The notes under the pieces are model-generated. The model worked only from the letters and a program-made list of their open reading frames with translations, was not told the origin of the DNA and ran no database searches. From positions 186,001-250,000 of the forward strand of contig JYOB01000003.1 of NCBI GenBank assembly GCA_000955795.1: DNA of 64,000 bases, given 5' to 3'. Source of the stretch: Burkholderiaceae bacterium 26. GTDB lineage: Bacteria > Pseudomonadota > Gammaproteobacteria > Burkholderiales > Burkholderiaceae. Below, piece by piece: positions 60,733-64,000 of this stretch. Each line of letters begins with the position of its first letter. Positions within the stretch are counted from its first letter, which is position 1. Both the position numbers and the translations under genes were made by a program.

Positions 60733-61515
60733 ATGGACGCCCTAAAGATCCAACACTACGGCGACGCGCTCTACGAATCGCTGCGCTCGCGCACACCGGT
60801 GGAGCCGCTGACCGACCGCGAACCCGGCATCACCATCGACGACGCCTACCAAATCCAGCTGCGCATGATCAGCCGCCGCATCGAAGCCGGCGAAACCGTG
60901 ATCGGCAAGAAGATCGGCGTGACAAGCCAGATCGTGATGGACATGCTTGGCGTGAACCAGCCCGACTTCGGCCATCTGCTCTCGGGCATGGTTTTCAACG
61001 AGGGCGAGCCGGTCGACACCGGCAAGATGATCGCGCCCAAGGCCGAGGCCGAGGTAGCCTTCGTGCTCTCGCGCGACCTGTGCGGCCCCGGCGTGACGGC
61101 GGCCGATGTGCTGCGCGCAACCGACTGCGTGATGCCATGTTTCGAGATCGTCGATTCGCGCATCCGCGACTGGAAGATCAAGATCCAGGACACCGTGGCC
61201 GACAACGCCTCGTGCGGTGTCTTCACGCTAGGCGGCACACGCCGCAGCCCGCGCGATCTTGATCTGGCGCTGGCCGGCATGGTGCTGGAGAAGAACGGCG
61301 AGATCGTGAGCACCTCGTGCGGCGCCTCCGTCCAGGGCTCGCCGGTGAACGCTGTGGCGTGGCTGGCGAATACGCTGGGGCGACTCGGTATCGCGCTCAA
61401 GGCCGGCGATGTGATCCTGTCGGGTTCGCAATCGCCGCTCGTGCCGGTCAAGCCGGGTGACAGCCTTCACTGCAGCGTCGGCGGCCTCGGTAGCACCTCG
61501 GTGCGCTTCATCTGA
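60733..61515 (+). CDS. dmpE: 2-Oxopent-4-enoate hydratase
   Basis: A 260-residue fumarylacetoacetase-like fold enzyme (DmpE/XylJ). Signatures are IGKKIGVTSQIVMDMLGVNQPDFGHL, IAPKAEAEVAFVL with the acidic metal ligands, and CFEIVDSRIRDWKIKIQDTVADNAS. It adds water to the dienol to give 4-hydroxy-2-oxovalerate. It is paralogous to the next gene and normally forms a complex with it. Confidence 0.95.
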   Translation: MDALKIQHYGDALYESLRSRTPVEPLTDREPGITIDDAYQIQLRMISRRIEAGETVIGKKIGVTSQIVMDMLGVNQPDFGHLLSGMVFNEGEPVDTGKMIAPKAEAEVAFVLSRDLCGPGVTAADVLRATDCVMPCFEIVDSRIRDWKIKIQDTVADNASCGVFTLGGTRRSPRDLDLALAGMVLEKNGEIVSTSCGASVQGSPVNAVAWLANTLGRLGIALKAGDVILSGSQSPLVPVKPGDSLHCSVGGLGSTSVRFI

Positions 61516-61546
61516 CACCCAACAGAGCATCGAGGAGAAACACACC

Positions 61547-62338
61547 ATGGCACTGAATCGCCAAACCATTGAAGCGCTGGCTGCGCATGTGGAATCTGCG
61601 CAGCTGCACGTACGCGACATCACCAAGATCACCGACGAATACCCCGACATGGACTGGGCCGATGCCTACGACATCCAGGACGAGATCCGTCGGCGCAAGG
61701 AAGCGCGCGGGCTGAAGACCGTCGGCTTGAAGGCGGGGCTGACTTCCTTCGCGAAGATGAAGCAAATGGGCGTTGAAACGCCGGTCTTCGGCTTCGTGAG
61801 CGAGGACATGGCCCGTGCGGAGGGCAGTGAAATCCGCATGTCGGAGCTGATCCACCCCAAGGTGGAAGCCGAGATCTGCATCGTCACCAAGGCACCGCTG
61901 CGTGGTCCGGGCTGCCATGTCGGCAATGTGCTGGCGGCCATTGATTTCGTGATCCCGGCGGTCGAGATCATTGACAGCCGCTACCGCGATTTCAAGTTCG
62001 ACCTAAAGAGCGTGATTGCCGATAACACGTCGGCCGCGCGCTTCGTGGTCGGTGGCCGTTCCCGCAATCTGGAGGAGCTGGACCTGCGCACCCTGGGCGT
62101 GGTGCTGGAAAAGAATGGCCGCGCTGTCGCCATGGCGGCGGGCGCTGCCGTGCTTGGCTACCCGGCGGCCGCCGTGGCCATGATGGCCAACCACCTCGGC
62201 GCACGAGGCCAGGAGATCCCGGCTGGCACCTTCATCATGACCGGCGGCGTGACCGAGGCGATTGCGGTGGCAGCAGGCGACAGCGTATGCGTGCGTTTCC
62301 AGGATCTGGGCAACGTGTCGATGCGCTTCGTGAATTGA
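61547..62338 (+). CDS. dmpH: 4-Oxalocrotonate decarboxylase
   Basis: A 263-residue paralogue of the hydratase (DmpH/XylI). It has the same fold with [18 protein letters not shown] and [31 protein letters not shown]. The first half ([46 protein letters not shown]) marks the decarboxylase branch. ATG 61547 follows GAGGAGA. Confidence 0.95.
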   Translation: MALNRQTIEALAAHVESAQLHVRDITKITDEYPDMDWADAYDIQDEIRRRKEARGLKTVGLKAGLTSFAKMKQMGVETPVFGFVSEDMARAEGSEIRMSELIHPKVEAEICIVTKAPLRGPGCHVGNVLAAIDFVIPAVEIIDSRYRDFKFDLKSVIADNTSAARFVVGGRSRNLEELDLRTLGVVLEKNGRAVAMAAGAAVLGYPAAAVAMMANHLGARGQEIPAGTFIMTGGVTEAIAVAAGDSVCVRFQDLGNVSMRFVN

Positions 62339-62375
62339 ATGCCAAGTTGAACATTGCGTATTGGAGACCGCGACC

Positions 62376-63311
62376 ATGACTCAAAAGATCAAATGCGCCC
62401 TGATCGGCCCCGGCAACATTGGCACCGATCTGCTGGCCAAACTGCAGCGCAGCCCCGTGCTGGAACCGGTGTGGATGGTGGGCATCGACCCGGAATCCGA
62501 CGGGCTCAAGCGTGCCCGGGAGATGGGCATCAAGACCACGGCAGACGGTGTCGACGGCCTGCTTCCGCACGTGCTGGCCGACGGCGTGCAGATTGCCTTC
62601 GACGCCACCAGCGCCTATGTGCATGCGGAGAACTCCCGCAAGCTCAATGCGCTGGGCGTGTTGATGATTGACCTCACACCTGCGGCCATCGGCCCGTATT
62701 GCGTGCCGCCGGTCAACCTGAAAGAGCACCTCGGCCGCGCCGAGATGAACGTCAACATGGTGACCTGCGGCGGGCAGGCCACCATCCCGATGGTGGCGGC
62801 AGTCAGCCGCGTGCAACCCGTGGCGTATGGCGAGATCGTCGCCACGGTGTCGAGCCGGTCGGTGGGGCCGGGCACCCGCAAGAACATCGACGAATTCACG
62901 CGCACCACGGCCGGTGCGGTCGAGCGTGTGGGTGGAGCGAAAAAGGGCAAGGCCATCATCGTCATCAACCCCGCCGAGCCACCGCTGATCATGCGCGATA
63001 CCGTGCATTGCCTGACGGAAACTGAGCCGGATCAGGCGGCCATCACCGCGTCGATCCACGCGATGATCAAAGAGGTGCAGAAGTACGTGCCCGGCTACAA
63101 GCTCGTCAACGGCCCGGTGTTCGACGGCAACCGCGTGAGCGTGTTCCTGGAGGTCGAGGGCCTGGGCGATTACCTGCCCAAGTACGCCGGCAACCTCGAC
63201 ATCATGACCGCCGCCGCCGCGCGCACTGCCGAGATGTTCGCCGAGGAAATCCTCAAGGGTGAACTGACCCTGCGCGCCACCTCGGCCGCCCCCGCCACTG
63301 AAACCGCCTGA
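62376..63311 (+). CDS. dmpF: Acetaldehyde dehydrogenase (acylating)
   Basis: A 311-residue CoA-dependent enzyme (DmpF/XylQ) with an NAD motif [16 protein letters not shown] at residues 8-23 and the catalytic cysteine in [10 protein letters not shown]. It takes acetaldehyde channelled from the aldolase and makes acetyl-CoA. ATG 62376 follows GGAGA; TTG 62361 is a poorer start. The next gene begins 13 bases later. Confidence 0.96.
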   Translation: MTQKIKCALIGPGNIGTDLLAKLQRSPVLEPVWMVGIDPESDGLKRAREMGIKTTADGVDGLLPHVLADGVQIAFDATSAYVHAENSRKLNALGVLMIDLTPAAIGPYCVPPVNLKEHLGRAEMNVNMVTCGGQATIPMVAAVSRVQPVAYGEIVATVSSRSVGPGTRKNIDEFTRTTAGAVERVGGAKKGKAIIVINPAEPPLIMRDTVHCLTETEPDQAAITASIHAMIKEVQKYVPGYKLVNGPVFDGNRVSVFLEVEGLGDYLPKYAGNLDIMTAAAARTAEMFAEEILKGELTLRATSAAPATETA

Positions 63312-63324
63312 CGAGGAGCCTCAC

Positions 63325-64000
63325 ATGACTACGCTGCAAGGCAAGAGCATTACCGTTCACGACATGACGTTGCGCGACGGCATGCACCCCAAGCGTCACC
63401 TGATGACGCTTGAGCAGATGCGCTCCATTGCGCAGGGGCTGGACGCCGCCGGCGTTCCCCTGATTGAAGTCACCCATGGCGACGGCCTGGGCGGCTCATC
63501 GCTCAACTACGGTTTTCCCGCGCACAGTGACGAGGAATACCTGGGTGCCGTCATCCCGCTCATGAAGCAAGCCAAAGTGTCGGCGCTGCTGCTGCCCGGT
63601 ATTGGCACGGTTGACCATCTCAAGATGGCGCGTGAGCTTGGCGTGCATACGATCCGTGTGGCCACGCACTGCACCGAGGCCGATGTCTCGGAGCAGCACA
63701 TCAGCTACGCGCGCAAGCTCGACATGGACACCGTCGGCTTTCTGATGATGGCGCATATGAACAGCCCCGAAGGCTTGGTCAAGCAAGCCAAGCTGATGGA
63801 GAGCTACGGCGCCAACTGCATCTACATCACCGACTCAGCCGGCTACATGCTGCCCGATGACGTGAAGGCGCGCCTTGCCGCCGTGCGCGACGCGCTCAAG
63901 CCTGAGACCGAACTGGGTTTTCATGGCCACCACAACCTGGCCATGGGCATCGCCAACTCCATTACCGCGATCGAATGTGGTGCCACGCGCATCGATGCGG
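63325..64000 (+). CDS. dmpG: 4-Hydroxy-2-oxovalerate aldolase (partial at window end)
   Basis: The first 225 residues of the DmpG/XylK aldolase are present; the gene runs off the right edge. It has the TIM-barrel HMG-CoA-lyase-like start [12 protein letters not shown] with the metal-binding Asp, and [13 protein letters not shown] with the metal-binding histidines. It splits 4-hydroxy-2-oxovalerate into pyruvate and acetaldehyde, which is handed to DmpF. ATG 63325 follows GAGGAG. Confidence 0.96.
   Translation, partial: MTTLQGKSITVHDMTLRDGMHPKRHLMTLEQMRSIAQGLDAAGVPLIEVTHGDGLGGSSLNYGFPAHSDEEYLGAVIPLMKQAKVSALLLPGIGTVDHLKMARELGVHTIRVATHCTEADVSEQHISYARKLDMDTVGFLMMAHMNSPEGLVKQAKLMESYGANCIYITDSAGYMLPDDVKARLAAVRDALKPETELGFHGHHNLAMGIANSITAIECGATRIDA

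Noticed and set aside
1-64000. CRISPR array, insertion sequence, prophage, rRNA or tRNA
   Set aside because: No regularly spaced repeats, transposase or integrase motifs, or RNA gene folds were seen by eye; a covariance-model and tandem-repeat search would be needed to exclude small RNAs.

Overview
The window reads as a high-GC beta-proteobacterial chromosome, most like Ralstonia (R. pickettii group). The reasons are the gene families, the icd and HU sequences, and a toluene/phenol cluster like those described in Ralstonia and Comamonas. This assignment comes from recognised protein sequences, not from a database search. No rRNA, tRNA, CRISPR array, insertion sequence or phage gene was found.

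Bases 1-40,000 look like ordinary chromosome in small transcription units. They hold HU, several transporters (two MHS-type MFS proteins, a GntP-family permease, TauE/SafE, a Tet-like and a DHA2-like MFS exporter, EamA) and a fused osmoprotectant binding/permease protein with no ATPase beside it. They also hold an HD-GYP phosphodiesterase, a periplasmic PheC-type cyclohexadienyl dehydratase next to an M20 amidohydrolase, and a HipA-like protein that has lost key kinase residues. A DNA alkylation-repair pair (ogt and an Ada-AlkA fusion), a gamma-glutamyltransferase with a divergent LysR regulator, and a diheme peroxidase overlapping a metallophosphoesterase follow. An orphan Tat-secreted sorbitol dehydrogenase small subunit and NADP-isocitrate dehydrogenase (icd) close the region.

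From about 40,300 to the right edge is one catabolic block for toluene/benzene-type aromatics and phenols. It starts with a GntR repressor-like gene translationally coupled to a XylR/DmpR-type sigma-54 activator. A FadL-type outer-membrane channel (TbuX-like) follows on the opposite strand. Next comes a second XylR-type activator in the tbuT position, downstream of a complete six-gene toluene 4-monooxygenase operon (tbuA1-U-B-V-A2-C, minus strand). A 708-bp control region separates this from a divergent plus-strand operon. That operon has a complete multicomponent phenol hydroxylase (dmpKLMNOP-like), a plant-type ferredoxin (dmpQ), catechol 2,3-dioxygenase, a GlcG/HbpS-like gene and the meta-cleavage enzymes. 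The enzyme order is semialdehyde dehydrogenase, hydrolase, hydratase, decarboxylase, acylating acetaldehyde dehydrogenase, and an aldolase cut by the window end.

Together these genes would import an aromatic hydrocarbon, hydroxylate it twice to a catechol, cleave the ring and yield pyruvate and acetyl-CoA. Three sigma-54 promoters (-24/-12) and XylR-type palindromes (consensus TTGATCAATTGATCAA) are visible. Two of the promoters share an almost identical 23-bp element at exactly the same distance, which points to common control of uptake and phenol oxidation.
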